Assembly (NCBI RefSeq): GCF_000400505.1
Contig: NZ_CM001857.1
Coordinates: 469,032 to 533,031, forward strand
Length of the DNA stretch: 64,000 bases
Direction: 5' to 3'
Origin: Musicola paradisiaca NCPPB 2511
GTDB taxonomy: Bacteria; Pseudomonadota; Gammaproteobacteria; Enterobacterales; Enterobacteriaceae
Shown here: one piece after another, positions 1 through 8,991 of the stretch
How the letters are laid out: each line of letters starts with the position of its first letter
Position numbering within the stretch: the first letter of the stretch is position 1
Notes under the pieces: generated by a model
The model's input: only the letters and a program-made list of their open reading frames with translations
Database searches by the model: none
What the model was told of the DNA's origin: nothing
Program-made: the position numbers and the translations under genes

Positions 1-33
1 GACTGGCTGATAGGCGAGTTGACGGACAGAATA

Positions 34-152
34 TGCCTGGCGGCGATAGCGCGGTGGTCCCACCTGACCCCATGCCGAACTCAGAAGTGAAACGCCGTAG
101 CGCCGATGGTAGTGTGGGGTCTCCCCATGTGAGAGTAGGGAACTGCCAGGCT
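34..152 (+). rRNA. rrf: 5S ribosomal RNA (first copy)
   Basis: The sequence matches the enterobacterial 5S rRNA almost base for base, from the opening TGCCTGGCGG through CCCCATGCCGAACTCAG to the closing AACTGCCAGG that pairs with the 5' end. It is the first of two 5S genes flanking a tRNA-Thr gene, the arrangement seen at the tail of E. coli rrnD. The 23S gene must lie just upstream of the window; only about 33 bases of spacer are visible. Confidence 0.97.
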
Positions 153-166
153 TTGATTTCTGGTGC

Positions 167-242
167 GCTGATATGGCTCAGTAGGTAGAGCGCACCCTTG
201 GTAAGGGTGAGGTCCCCAGTTCGACTCTGGGTATCAGCACCA
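167..242 (+). tRNA. thrV: tRNA-Thr (anticodon GGT)
   Basis: A 76-nt cloverleaf with acceptor arms GCTGATA/TATCAGC, discriminator A and an encoded CCA end at 240-242. Anticodon positions 34-36 fall at 200-202 and read GGT, which decodes threonine ACC/ACU. The D-arm (GGCTCAGTAGGTAGAGC) and T-arm (TTCGACT loop) are intact. It sits between two 5S genes, like thrV in E. coli rrnD, so it should be processed from the rRNA transcript. Confidence 0.97.
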
Positions 243-283
243 TTGATTATGTAGTAAAGATAAGTTCGGCAAATAAAAGAATT

Positions 284-402
284 TACCTGGCGGCGATAGC
301 GCGGTGGTTCCACCTGACCCCATGCCGAACTCAGAAGTGAAACGCCGTAGCGCCGATGGTAGTGTGGGGTCTCCCCATGTGAGAGTAGGGAACTGCCAGG
401 TT
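284..402 (+). rRNA. rrf: 5S ribosomal RNA (second copy)
   Basis: A second 5S gene nearly identical to the one at 34-152. Differences are one internal C-to-T change (tggtTccacc, about position 311) and a compensated end pair: 5' TACCTGG with 3' CCAGGTTT instead of TGCCTGG with CCAGGCTT, so the terminal helix is kept. It lies 41 nt after the tRNA-Thr gene and just before the operon terminator. Confidence 0.97.
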
Positions 403-412
403 TCAATTAGAG

Positions 413-447
413 AAAAGCCCTGAACATAGGTTCAGGGCTTTTTTTTG
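413..447 (+). terminator. Rho-independent terminator of the rRNA operon
   Basis: A 10-bp stem AAGCCCTGAA / TTCAGGGCTT with a 6-nt loop, followed by eight or more T residues. It begins about 10 nt after the second 5S gene. Confidence 0.93.
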
Positions 448-501
448 TTTTTGATCCGTCCTGAATAGCGTTGACACGTTCCTGGCTTAAATCCGGAGAG
501 C

Positions 502-904
502 GTGATGATGACTGAGTTCAAACGTACCCAACGTGATTATCCTCTATCCTTTAAAATAGCCGTCGTTGAGCAGGTCGAAAAAGGCGAGATGACCTACAAA
601 CAGGCTCAGCAACGATACGGTATTCAGGGGCGTTCCACTGTCCTTGTCTGGCTGCGTAAATACGGCCGGCTTGACTGGAGCCCCGGACTTCCGAATTTGG
701 TGAAGAGGAAATTGCTTGTGGCTCAGACAAATACACCCCTCACCCCGAGCAAAGAATCAAAGAGCTTGAAGAACAGCTTGAGCTGGCGAACCAGAAGGCT
801 GAGTTTTTTGAGTCGGTTATCAATGTCCTGAAAAATGATTACGGGGTGAGTGTCGTAAAAAGCGGCCCGGCAAGTCCTTGCTCAAGGTCAGACCTCAAAA
901 ATAA
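502..904 (+). pseudogene. IS3-family orfA (helix-turn-helix protein), frameshifted
   Basis: The first 75 or so codons read MMMTEFKRTQRDYPLSFKIA and on into a helix-turn-helix typical of IS3 orfA (KQAQQRYGIQGRSTVLVWLRKYG). Near 745 the normal continuation EQRIKELEEQLELANQKAEF, the leucine-zipper part, moves to another frame, and near 857 the end KKRPGKSLLK moves to a third, with a stop at 902-904. So there are at least two indels. In intact elements OrfA binds the ends and makes a fusion transposase with OrfB by programmed frameshifting; here it cannot be made whole. Confidence 0.85.
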
Positions 905-1736
905 CCGTTACGCGCGCCTGCCAATTTCTGGGTCACAGCAGACAGGCATGGTATCAGTACAATGCCCGCTGCAATCAACGACATGCACACCATAGTAAGG
1001 TTCTAGATGTTATTGCCCGGCTCCGGTGCCGCCAGCCGAAGATAGGCACACGTAAACTGCACCATCTATTGAACAGTCACCCAGATAAGACACTGAATAT
1101 CGGTCGGGATAGCCTGTTCAGCCTGTTGGGTGAGCACCGGTTTCTGGTGCCAGTAAAACGGGAATACCACAAAACCACCAACAGCCATCATCGTTTTTAC
1201 CGGCCCCCGAACCTGCTGAAACCGGATCCTGGACAGGTTACCGCTCTTGAGCCGGAACAGGTATGGGTGGCAGATATTACTTACCTGCCGATACGCAACG
1301 GCACGGTTTATCTGAGTCTGGTCACTGATGCCTGCTCAAGAAAAATCATGGGTTATCATGTAGATGAAAACCTGCACACTGAAAATGTAGTAAAAGCGTT
1401 CAAACAGGCAGTGCGGCAAAGGCAAACAGAAGGCCCTCTGATACATCACTCAGACAGGGGGATACAATACTGTTCAGCACTTTATCAGTCAGTGCATAAA
1501 GAATACGGAATAACCTGTTCAATGACAGAGGGTTACGACTGCAACCAAACGGGATCCTGAAGAGTGAATTTTTACTCTCACGCCCGGCCGAGCTGGCACA
1601 GGCAAGGAAAATGGTGAAAGAGTCTGTAGCAATTTATAATCATGAACGGCCACATCTGGCCCTGAAATACAAAACGCCTGATGAAGTTCATCAGGCGTTT
1701 TACGGGCAAACAACTGTCAACCTATATCAGGACTAG
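905..1736 (+). pseudogene. IS3-family orfB (DDE transposase), internally deleted
   Basis: From about 913 one frame reads a typical OrfB (FLGHSRQAWYQYN, then PKIGTRKLHHLL). The first catalytic Asp is in VWVADITYLP and the second in IHHSDRGIQY. At about 1540 the frame breaks: the expected segment carrying the third catalytic residue (Glu, 35 residues after the second Asp) is missing, apparently through a deletion of roughly 22 nt. The reading then resumes in another frame with LKSEFLLSRPAELAQARKMV and ends at a TAG at 1734-1736. Loss of the catalytic Glu means the enzyme is dead whatever its frame. Confidence 0.85.
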
Positions 1737-1888
1737 CCACCCCTCATTTAACACCTGGAAGTGATGTGAGTCATTGGTGTGGCTTATGCGCTAAATGGAA
1801 ATACAATGTCTATTTTTTGATGAAACATTTTCAATCAGAACGGTGTCCCCTCGACATCATAGGGGGAAAAGGCTATCTTTGGCTACCT

Positions 1889-1920
1889 AGAAGTCTAAAC
1901 GTATAAACGTATAAACGTGT
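1889..1920 (+). promoter_or_regulatory. MetJ operator: four tandem met boxes
   Basis: Four adjoining 8-bp units AGAAGTCT, AAACGTAT, AAACGTAT and AAACGTGT resemble the MetJ consensus AGACGTCT. They end 16 bp before the metA start. MetJ with S-adenosylmethionine binds two or more adjacent boxes, so this is very likely the metA repression site. Confidence 0.85.
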
Positions 1921-1936
1921 GTGAGGATATAAGGTC

Positions 1937-2866
1937 ATGCCAATTCGGGTTCCTGATGAGTTGCCGGCGGTGAGTTTTCTGCGTAATGAGAACGTCTTTG
2001 TCATGACGTCTTCTCGTGCGAGGACTCAGGAAATTCGTCCACTCAAGGTATTGATACTTAACCTGATGCCAAAAAAGATCGAAACGGAGAATCAGTTTCT
2101 GCGTCTGCTTTCCAACTCTCCATTGCAGATTGATATCCAACTGTTGCGTATCGATAGCAGAGAATCGAAGAACACGCCGACCGAGCATCTCAATAATTTC
2201 TATTGCGACTTTGAAGATATCGAGCAGGAAAATTTCGACGGATTGATCGTTACGGGTGCCCCGTTGGGGCTGGTAGATTTCTGCGATGTGGTTTATTGGC
2301 CTCAGATTGAACGTGTCGTGACTTGGGCGAAAGAGCATGTCACCTCCACACTGTTTGTTTGTTGGGCGGTTCAGGCTGCATTAAATGTGCTGTATGGTAT
2401 CCCGAAATTGACGCGCGAAGTGAAGCTATCGGGGGTGTATTCTCATCAGACGTTGCAACCACATGCTTTGCTGACCCGAGGGTTTGATGAAACGTTTCTG
2501 GCGCCGCATTCTCGTTATGCCGACTTTCCTTCCGAAGTCATCCGTGAGCATACCGATTTAGATATCCTGGTGGAGTCTGGAGAGGCCGGTGCCTATCTGC
2601 TTGCCAGTAAGGATAAACGCCAGGTCTTTGTGACCGGGCATCCAGAGTATGATGCGCTGACACTGGCCAGTGAATACTTCCGTGATGTCGATGCCAATCT
2701 TGACCCGATGATTCCGGTCAATTACTTCCCTAATAACGATCCGCAGAGAACGCCAAAAGCGGCCTGGCGCAGCCACGGGCATCTGCTGTTCTCCAACTGG
2801 CTGAACTACTATGTATACCAGATAACGCCATATGATCTGCGTCGTATGAACCCGACGTTGGACTGA
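1937..2866 (+). CDS. metA: Homoserine O-succinyltransferase
   Basis: MetA transfers the succinyl group of succinyl-CoA to homoserine, the first committed step of methionine synthesis in the cytoplasm. The 309-residue protein is the usual length and begins with the family's [12 protein letters not shown]. The nucleophilic Cys is in [12 protein letters not shown] (about residue 142) and the His/Glu pair is in VTGHPEYD (about 235-237). The ATG is preceded by GAGGATAT. It stands alone behind four met boxes (1889-1920), which indicates MetJ repression, and is closed by its own terminator. metH lies 6 kb downstream, as in E. coli. Confidence 0.97.
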   Translation: MPIRVPDELPAVSFLRNENVFVMTSSRARTQEIRPLKVLILNLMPKKIETENQFLRLLSNSPLQIDIQLLRIDSRESKNTPTEHLNNFYCDFEDIEQENFDGLIVTGAPLGLVDFCDVVYWPQIERVVTWAKEHVTSTLFVCWAVQAALNVLYGIPKLTREVKLSGVYSHQTLQPHALLTRGFDETFLAPHSRYADFPSEVIREHTDLDILVESGEAGAYLLASKDKRQVFVTGHPEYDALTLASEYFRDVDANLDPMIPVNYFPNNDPQRTPKAAWRSHGHLLFSNWLNYYVYQITPYDLRRMNPTLD

Positions 2867-2895
2867 GCCCCCAAGCCTATCCCCTTTCCTGTCAA

Positions 2896-2922
2896 AGGCG
2901 CCTTATCGGCGTCTCTTTTTTT
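2896..2922 (+). terminator. Rho-independent terminator after metA
   Basis: Stem AGGCGCC / GGCGTCT (one G-T pair), 5-nt loop, then CTTTTTTT. It starts 30 nt after the metA stop. Confidence 0.85.
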
Positions 2923-3167
2923 GTCTTCCCGATTTTTCCTCCGTGATCCACATGTCTCCACTGTGTGTGAAATTTATTCCTATGTATTTTTATTAAATAA
3001 ATCCATTAAATTCATGATGATAAATTAAATTAAAATTAAAAATGGAAATTGTTTTTGATTTTTAATTTTATTGGATTAGGCTTAGCTCTGTTGGCTGAAA
3101 AATGATCGCATCGGCGAGTTATTGATTCAGCGGGTGAAGTGAAGACTATTTGTACGGGAATAATCAC
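2923..3167 (+). promoter_or_regulatory. aceB upstream region with an IclR-like half operator
   Basis: This AT-rich gap holds no gene. TGGAAATTGTTTTTG at 3043-3057 keeps the left half (TGGAAAT) of the IclR operator pattern TGGAAATNATTTCCA and a degraded right half. Its position ahead of aceBAK, with iclR just downstream of the operon, supports glyoxylate-shunt control, but the match is partial. I see no clear -35/-10 pair. Confidence 0.45.
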
Positions 3168-4766
3168 ATGACGCAACAGACGATGAACAGGGGGCTGGCG
3201 TTTAGTCAGCGTTTTGGCGAGGCTGAGCGACAAATTCTTACGGATGAAGCCATCGATTTCCTCACCGATTTGGTCGAGAGGTTTACGCTTTCGCGCAATC
3301 GCCTATTGGCGGAGCGTCGAGAAGTACAACGCCGGATTGATGAAGGTGTACTTCCTGATTTTATTTCGGAAACTATTTCCATAAGAAATTCAGAGTGGAA
3401 AATCCGAGGCATTCCAGATGACTTGCTCGACCGACGAGTAGAAATCACGGGCCCAGTCGAGCGCAAAATGGTGATTAATGCATTGAATGCCAATGTAAAG
3501 GTCTTCATGGCGGATTTTGAGGATTCGCTGGCGCCGAGTTGGCAGAAGATCATTGAAGGGCACATTAATTTGCGGGATGCGGTTCGTGGCGCCATCACTT
3601 ACACCAACGAAGACGGTAAAATTTATCAACTCAAACCGCACCCTGCGGTATTGATTTGCCGGGTTCGCGGCTTGCATCTGCCGGAAAAACATGTGGTGTG
3701 GCAGCAGGAGCCCATTCCAGGCAGCCTGTTTGATTTTGCGCTCTATTTCTTCCACAACTACCGGCAATTGCTCAGCAAAGGGAGCGGCCCCTATTTTTAT
3801 CTGCCTAAATTACAGTCTTATCAGGAAGCCGCCTGGTGGGCTGAGGTATTCAGCCATACGGAGGATCGCTTCGGTCTGCCGCGCGGCACGATCAAGGCGA
3901 CGGTGCTGATTGAAACACTGCCCGCTGTCTTCCAGATGGATGAGATTCTCTATTATCTGAGCGATCACATCGTCGGTCTGAACTGTGGTCGCTGGGATTA
4001 TATTTTCAGCTATATCAAAACCTTGAAGCATCATTCCGATCGCGTACTGCCGGATCGGCAATCCGTCACGATGGACAAACCGTTCCTCAGTGCCTACTCA
4101 CGGCTGTTGATTAAAACCTGTCATCGTCGCGGTGCTTTTGCTATGGGCGGCATGTCGGCGTTTATCCCCAGCAAGGATAAGGAACGCAACGACTGGGTAC
4201 AGGAAAAAGTTCGACAGGACAAAGAGTTGGAAGCTCGCAATGGTCATGACGGCACCTGGGTCGCGCATCCGGGCCTGGCGGACACTGTTATGCCGGTCTT
4301 CGATCGTGTACTGGCGGGGCGACAAAACCAGCTGGATGTCCTGCGAGAAGAGGATGCGCCGGTCACTGCCGACGATCTGCTGGCGCCTTGCCCGGGTGAG
4401 CGTACTGAAGCCGGTATGCGCGCCAACATCCGCGTCGCGGTGCAGTACATCGAAGCCTGGATTTCCGGCAACGGATGCGTACCGATCTACGGCCTGATGG
4501 AAGATGCCGCGACGGCTGAAATCTCACGGACTTCCATCTGGCAATGGATTCACCACGGTAAAGCCCTCAGTGATGGCCGCGTGGTCACTAAAGCACTGTT
4601 CCAGCAAATGCTGGAGGAAGAAATGCAGGTCGTCCGGCAGGAGATCGGCGATATACGTTTTCAGGCTGGACGTTTTAGTGAAGCCGCTCGCCTGATGGAG
4701 CGCATCACCACGCAGGGCGAGCTGATCGATTTTCTCACCTTACCCGGTTACGACTTACTTGATTAA
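3168..4766 (+). CDS. aceB: Malate synthase A
   Basis: Malate synthase condenses glyoxylate with acetyl-CoA to malate, the second step of the glyoxylate shunt. The 532-residue protein aligns by eye along its whole length with E. coli AceB: EITGPVERKMVINALNANVK near residue 95, the acidic site in FMADFEDSLAP, GLNCGRWDYIFSYIK and NGHDGTWVAHPGL. I start at the ATG at 3168 (MTQQTMNR); the open frame extends upstream to a TTG at 3150, but it lacks a better ribosome site and E. coli AceB starts at the equivalent of 3168. First gene of aceBAK; 23 nt separate it from aceA. Confidence 0.96.
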   Translation: MTQQTMNRGLAFSQRFGEAERQILTDEAIDFLTDLVERFTLSRNRLLAERREVQRRIDEGVLPDFISETISIRNSEWKIRGIPDDLLDRRVEITGPVERKMVINALNANVKVFMADFEDSLAPSWQKIIEGHINLRDAVRGAITYTNEDGKIYQLKPHPAVLICRVRGLHLPEKHVVWQQEPIPGSLFDFALYFFHNYRQLLSKGSGPYFYLPKLQSYQEAAWWAEVFSHTEDRFGLPRGTIKATVLIETLPAVFQMDEILYYLSDHIVGLNCGRWDYIFSYIKTLKHHSDRVLPDRQSVTMDKPFLSAYSRLLIKTCHRRGAFAMGGMSAFIPSKDKERNDWVQEKVRQDKELEARNGHDGTWVAHPGLADTVMPVFDRVLAGRQNQLDVLREEDAPVTADDLLAPCPGERTEAGMRANIRVAVQYIEAWISGNGCVPIYGLMEDAATAEISRTSIWQWIHHGKALSDGRVVTKALFQQMLEEEMQVVRQEIGDIRFQAGRFSEAARLMERITTQGELIDFLTLPGYDLLD

Positions 4767-4789
4767 TCCTGTAGAAAAAAGGAATCGCT

Positions 4790-6100
4790 ATGAGCATTAC
4801 CTCTCGTACCCAACAAATCCGGCAACTCGAACAGGAATGGAAAACCCCGCGCTGGGAAGGCATTGTCCGCCCTTATCGGACAGAGGATGTGATTAACCTG
4901 CGCGGCTCGGTGAATCCAGCTTGTACGCTGGCGCAGCGAGGCGCGGAGAAACTGTGGGCCTTGCTGCACGGAGAATCGCGTAAGGGATACATCAATTGTT
5001 TGGGCGCGCTGACCGGCGGCCAGGCGTTGCAGCAGGCGAAAGCCGGTCTGGAAGCGGTGTACCTGTCGGGTTGGCAGGTCGCGGCGGACGCTAACCTGGC
5101 CGCCAATATGTACCCCGACCAGTCGCTTTATCCGGCGAACTCGGTACCGGCCGTGGTGCAGCGCATCAACGGCACCTTTCGTCGTGCGGATCAGATCCAG
5201 TGGGCGAACGGCATTGAACCGGGCGATCCGCGTTTTATCGACTATTTCCTGCCGATCGTGGCGGATGCGGAAGCCGGATTCGGCGGCGTACTGAACGCAT
5301 TTGAGCTGATGAAATCGATGATTGAGGCGGGCGCGGCGGCGGTTCATTTCGAAGATCAACTGGCCTCGGTGAAGAAGTGCGGCCACATGGGTGGCAAGGT
5401 GCTGGTGCCGACGCAGGAAGCGGTGCAGAAACTGGTCGCTGCACGTCTGGCGGCGGATGTGCTGGGCGTGCCGACGTTGCTGGTCGCCCGTACCGATGCG
5501 GATGCGGCAGATCTGCTGACCTCCGACTGCGACAGCTACGATCAGGATTTCGTCACTGGCGAACGGACCGTTGAGGGGTTCTTCCGTACTCGCGCCGGCG
5601 TGGAACAGGCTATCAGCCGCGGGTTAGCCTACGCGCCGTATGCCGATCTGGTGTGGTGCGAAACCTCGACACCGGATTTGGCTCTGGCTCGGCGCTTCGC
5701 CGAAGCCATTCACGCCCGCTTCCCCGGCAAACTGCTGGCCTACAACTGTTCTCCGTCGTTCAACTGGAAAAAGAACCTGGATGACCGTGCTATCGCCCGT
5801 TTTCAGGATGAACTGTCCGAGATGGGCTACAAGTACCAGTTCATCACGCTGGCCGGGATCCACAGCATGTGGTTCAACATGTTTGATCTGGCCCATGCCT
5901 ATGCACAGGGCGAAGGGATGAAGCATTACGTCGAGAAGGTACAGCAGAGAGAATTCGCTGCAATTTCAGAAGGGTACACTTTCTCCTCCCATCAGCAGGA
6001 GGTGGGAACCGGCTACTTCGACAAAGTCACGACCATTATTCAGGGCGGATCCTCTTCCGTCACGGCGTTGACCGGTTCGACGGAAGAACAGCAGTTCTGA
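4790..6100 (+). CDS. aceA: Isocitrate lyase
   Basis: Isocitrate lyase splits isocitrate into glyoxylate and succinate at the branch point with the TCA cycle. The 436-residue length is typical. Diagnostic segments include the catalytic [14 protein letters not shown] loop (about residues 193-206), WETSTPD-like [13 protein letters not shown] and [13 protein letters not shown]. The start has an AAAAAGGAAT ribosome site. It is the middle gene of aceBAK, so it should be induced on acetate or fatty acids through IclR derepression. Confidence 0.97.
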   Translation: MSITSRTQQIRQLEQEWKTPRWEGIVRPYRTEDVINLRGSVNPACTLAQRGAEKLWALLHGESRKGYINCLGALTGGQALQQAKAGLEAVYLSGWQVAADANLAANMYPDQSLYPANSVPAVVQRINGTFRRADQIQWANGIEPGDPRFIDYFLPIVADAEAGFGGVLNAFELMKSMIEAGAAAVHFEDQLASVKKCGHMGGKVLVPTQEAVQKLVAARLAADVLGVPTLLVARTDADAADLLTSDCDSYDQDFVTGERTVEGFFRTRAGVEQAISRGLAYAPYADLVWCETSTPDLALARRFAEAIHARFPGKLLAYNCSPSFNWKKNLDDRAIARFQDELSEMGYKYQFITLAGIHSMWFNMFDLAHAYAQGEGMKHYVEKVQQREFAAISEGYTFSSHQQEVGTGYFDKVTTIIQGGSSSVTALTGSTEEQQF

Positions 6101-6117
6101 TCATAAGCCGATGCCGA

Positions 6118-6142
6118 TGCGGCCAGCCGGGTGCTGGCCGCA
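6118..6142 (+). promoter_or_regulatory. Intercistronic hairpin between aceA and aceK
   Basis: A perfect 10-bp stem TGCGGCCAGC / GCTGGCCGCA with a 5-nt loop lies 17 nt after the aceA stop and 30 nt before aceK. It has no T-tract, so it is not a full terminator. In E. coli, aceK is expressed far below aceA, and a hairpin here could stabilise upstream mRNA or limit read-through; that role is inferred. Confidence 0.7.
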
Positions 6143-6172
6143 TGACGTTGAACCAAAGACAAGGGAGAGTGG

Positions 6173-7930
6173 ATGCGGATGATTCGCGATCGGGAACATT
6201 TGGTGGCGCAGACTATTCTGCAAGGGTTCGATGCGCAATACGGACGGTTCCTGGAAGTGACGGCCGGGGCGCAGCGGCGTTTTGAGCAAGCGGACTGGCT
6301 GGCGGTACAACAGGCCATGAAACAGCGTATCCATCTCTACGATCACCACGTCGGGCTGGTCGTCGAGCAGCTACGTTGTATTACCGAACAGTGCTATGAC
6401 GCCGATTTCGTCGCACGGGTAAAACAGATTTATACCGGGTTGTTGCCTGACTATCCCCGTTTCGAGATTGCCGAGAGCTTCTTCAATTCGGTGTATTGCC
6501 GCCTGTTTAACCATCGTGCGTTAACGCCGGATAAACTGTTCGTCTTCAGCTCTCAGCCGAGTGCGCGTTTTCACGAAATTCCGCGCCCGCTGTCGCGCCT
6601 CTACCAACCTGACGATAACTGGGACGGCATGCTGCATCGTATTCTGACCGCGTTGCCGCTGCGCCTACCATGGGAGGATCTGGCGCGCGATATCGGTTAT
6701 GTCGTGCGGATGCTGCGGGAGTCTTTCCCGAAAATGTCGCTGACGCGGGCATCGTTGCAGGTCGCCAATGAACTGTTCTACCGCAACAAGGCGGCCTGGC
6801 TGGTTGGCAAACTGATCCTGCCGCAGGGTGTCTTTCCGTTTCTGTTGCCGATTCATCGTAGCGAACAGGGCGAGCTGTTTATCGATACCTGCCTGACTCG
6901 CCATGATGAAGCCAGCATCGTATTCGGTTTCGCACGCTCCTATTTTATGGTTTACGCGCCGCAACCTTCAGCGATGGTGGCCTGGCTGCGGGAGATCCTG
7001 CCGGCCAAAACTACCGCCGAACTCTATCTGGCGATCGGTTGCCAGAAGCACAGCAAAACGGAGTATTACCGGGAATACCTGAATTTTCTGGCACATTCGC
7101 AGGAGCAATTCGTCATCGCGCCGGGCGTGAAAGGCATGGTGATGCTGGTGTTCACGCTGCCCTCTTTCGACCGGGTGTTCAAGGTCATCAAGGATCGTTT
7201 CGCACCGCAGAAAGAGGTGAACGAAGCGCAGGTACGCGCCTGCTACCAGATGGTGAAAGAGCACGACCGCGTCGGACGCATGGCGGACACGCAGGAGTAT
7301 GAAAATTTCGTGCTGGAGAAATCCCGTATCAGCCCGGCGTTGTTGGCAGAGCTATGGCGCGAAGTGCCGGACAAACTGGAGGATCTGGGCGATCGACTGG
7401 TTATTCGCCATCTGTATATGGAACGTCGCATGACGCCGCTCAACCTCTATCTGGATCAGGTAAACGGCCAGGCGCTACGGGATGCGATCGAAGAATACGG
7501 CAACGCTATCCGGCAGTTGGCGGCGGCCAATGTTTTCCCCGGCGATATGCTGTTTAAGAATTTTGGCGTCACCCGTCACGGCCGGGTGGTGTTCTACGAC
7601 TACGATGAAATCTGTTATATGACCGAGGTGAATTTCCGCGATATCCCGCCGCCGCGCGATCCGGCCGACGAGCTGGCGGCGGAGCCCTGGTACAGCGTCG
7701 GGTCGCATGACGTATTCCCAGAAGAGTTTCGCCAGTTCCTGTGCAGCGATCGCCGGCTATTGCCGCTGTTTGAGGAGTTGCACGGCGATCTGTTCCGGGC
7801 GGATTACTGGCGGGCTTTGCAACAACGCATTCGTAGCGGGCATGTGGAGGATGTTTTCGCCTACCGGAAGCGGCAGCGTTTCTGCCAGCGTTACGGCGCA
7901 CAGGCCAGCGCGACAGCTAAAATAGCCTGA
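6173..7930 (+). CDS. aceK: Isocitrate dehydrogenase kinase/phosphatase
   Basis: AceK phosphorylates and dephosphorylates isocitrate dehydrogenase, which sets the flux between the TCA cycle and the glyoxylate shunt. The 585-residue protein matches E. coli AceK throughout: [19 protein letters not shown] at the N-terminus, [37 protein letters not shown] with the ATP-site lysine region, and the kinase-like [20 protein letters not shown] with [19 protein letters not shown]. It follows aceA after a 72-nt gap containing a hairpin. Its end faces iclR tail to tail with 7 bp between them. A later in-frame ATG at 6182 is possible as a start. Confidence 0.96.
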   Translation: MRMIRDREHLVAQTILQGFDAQYGRFLEVTAGAQRRFEQADWLAVQQAMKQRIHLYDHHVGLVVEQLRCITEQCYDADFVARVKQIYTGLLPDYPRFEIAESFFNSVYCRLFNHRALTPDKLFVFSSQPSARFHEIPRPLSRLYQPDDNWDGMLHRILTALPLRLPWEDLARDIGYVVRMLRESFPKMSLTRASLQVANELFYRNKAAWLVGKLILPQGVFPFLLPIHRSEQGELFIDTCLTRHDEASIVFGFARSYFMVYAPQPSAMVAWLREILPAKTTAELYLAIGCQKHSKTEYYREYLNFLAHSQEQFVIAPGVKGMVMLVFTLPSFDRVFKVIKDRFAPQKEVNEAQVRACYQMVKEHDRVGRMADTQEYENFVLEKSRISPALLAELWREVPDKLEDLGDRLVIRHLYMERRMTPLNLYLDQVNGQALRDAIEEYGNAIRQLAAANVFPGDMLFKNFGVTRHGRVVFYDYDEICYMTEVNFRDIPPPRDPADELAAEPWYSVGSHDVFPEEFRQFLCSDRRLLPLFEELHGDLFRADYWRALQQRIRSGHVEDVFAYRKRQRFCQRYGAQASATAKIA

Positions 7931-7937
7931 CGGCGGG

Positions 7938-8771
7938 TTAACGCGCCCCGCCATAGGCGATAGTGATTTCCTTCGCTGCCCGGATAACCAACGCGCCGAG
8001 CTCGATCACGCGATCGTCGGTAATGCGCGATACCGGGCCGGAAATAGACAGTGCGGCCACGGCTTCGTGATGTTCATCCAGAATGCAGGCCGCCACACAG
8101 CGCAACCCCAGTGCGTGTTCCTCATCGTCATAGGAGTAGCCCTGACGGCGGATTTGCGCCAGGTTCTCCTTCAACGTCTGGGCATTGAGCGTTCGTGGTG
8201 TGTAGCTGTGCAACCCGTTACGATGCAGTAACTGCGTGACTTTATCGTCCGGCAGCGTCGCCAGAAATGCCTTGCCCGCGCCGGAAGCGTGCATCGGTAA
8301 TTTACCGCCGATCGGCGCCGACATGCGCATCAGTGCCGTGCACTGCACCTGATCGATGATGATCGCCTGGTAGTCGGTTTGATCCAGCACCGCCAGGTTG
8401 ACGGTTTCCCCTGAGTTTTCCATCAGCTTTCGCAACATCGGATGCACCATTGCCAGCAGATTGCGGCTCTGGAGGAAACTGCTGCCGACGATAAAAGCCT
8501 GCGTGCCGATGCTCCAAAACCCTAAATCGCCCACCTGACGCACGAAACCTTGCTGCTGCATGGTGGTCAGCAACCGGTGTGTGGTGGAGTTAGGCAAGCC
8601 GGCCCGTTGCGCCAAATCGGTCAGCGCGATGCTGCCGTTGGCATGAGCGATGTATTCCAGCAGCGTCAGGCCGCGGGTCAGCGACTGTACTTGTCCAGCA
8701 GGCTGGGCGGCGGCGACGGTATTGGCGGCACGGGGTTTCTTGCCGCGTTTAGCGGGTTCGGGAGGCGTCAT
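7938..8771 (-). CDS. iclR: Glyoxylate-shunt repressor IclR
   Basis: IclR represses aceBAK; glyoxylate and pyruvate modulate its binding. The 277-residue protein has a winged helix-turn-helix at about residues 30-90 (SIALTDLAQRAGLPNSTTHRLLTTM) followed by an effector domain with GLRCVAACILDEHHEAVAALSISGP near the C-terminus. The first 25 residues are basic and low in complexity, as in E. coli IclR. It converges with aceK and diverges from metH; both placements match E. coli. An IclR-like palindrome upstream suggests self-repression. Confidence 0.93.
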   Translation of the reverse strand: MTPPEPAKRGKKPRAANTVAAAQPAGQVQSLTRGLTLLEYIAHANGSIALTDLAQRAGLPNSTTHRLLTTMQQQGFVRQVGDLGFWSIGTQAFIVGSSFLQSRNLLAMVHPMLRKLMENSGETVNLAVLDQTDYQAIIIDQVQCTALMRMSAPIGGKLPMHASGAGKAFLATLPDDKVTQLLHRNGLHSYTPRTLNAQTLKENLAQIRRQGYSYDDEEHALGLRCVAACILDEHHEAVAALSISGPVSRITDDRVIELGALVIRAAKEITIAYGGAR

Positions 8772-8795
8772 GGCGAGGGTTCCTTTTTCATATCA

Positions 8796-8810
8796 TGGAA
8801 TTGATTTTCG
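8796..8810 (-). promoter_or_regulatory. Candidate IclR operator upstream of iclR
   Basis: TGGAATTGATTTTCG matches about 11 of the 14 defined positions of the IclR pattern TGGAAATNATTTCCA. It lies 25 bp upstream of the iclR start, where an autoregulatory site would be expected. Confidence 0.5.
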
Positions 8811-8866
8811 TTTTTTTAACGAAGATTGCAACCGGCTTCTGCTGGGGACGTGGCATTGGAAACGAT

Positions 8867-8879
8867 TGAAAAACTCTCA
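8867..8879 (+). promoter_or_regulatory. Candidate MetR site upstream of metH
   Basis: TGAAAAACTCTCA fits the MetR pattern TGAA-N5-TTCA at seven of eight positions, 113 bp before the metH ATG. MetR activates metH in E. coli. A single short match has limited weight. Confidence 0.35.
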
Positions 8880-8991
8880 TTGTGCGCGTCGGGTTGGCGG
8901 TCATTATCTATGCTAGGATAGACGGCTGGACGTATATCGCGATTCGGCGCGAGCGAGCCAGGCAACCGCGACAAGGGTAATAACGAGAACA

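Larger units (their letters stand above)
453..1739 (+). mobile_element. Degenerate IS3-family insertion sequence
   Basis: Two frame-broken transposase genes (orfA and orfB) lie between imperfect inverted ends. The left end has GTCCTGA at 458-464 followed by a GTTGACA segment; the right end, read inverted, has GTCCTGA (1727-1733) followed by GTTGACAG. I see no convincing target duplication: TTT flanks on the left and CCC on the right. The ends could be 458/1733 instead of 453/1739. The element sits between the rRNA terminator and the metA control region and looks immobile. Confidence 0.85.

Noticed and set aside
450-1742. Target-site duplication around the IS3 relic
   Set aside because: The three bases on either side differ (TTT and CCC), and the exact ends are uncertain.
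1847-1866. Small CCCCT/AGGGG hairpin upstream of metA followed by four A
   Set aside because: Only a 5-bp stem and no T-tract on the transcribed strand; the met boxes nearby are the stronger signal.
3150-3170. Upstream TTG start for aceB
   Set aside because: It adds only six residues, has no better ribosome site, and the ATG at 3168 matches the family start.
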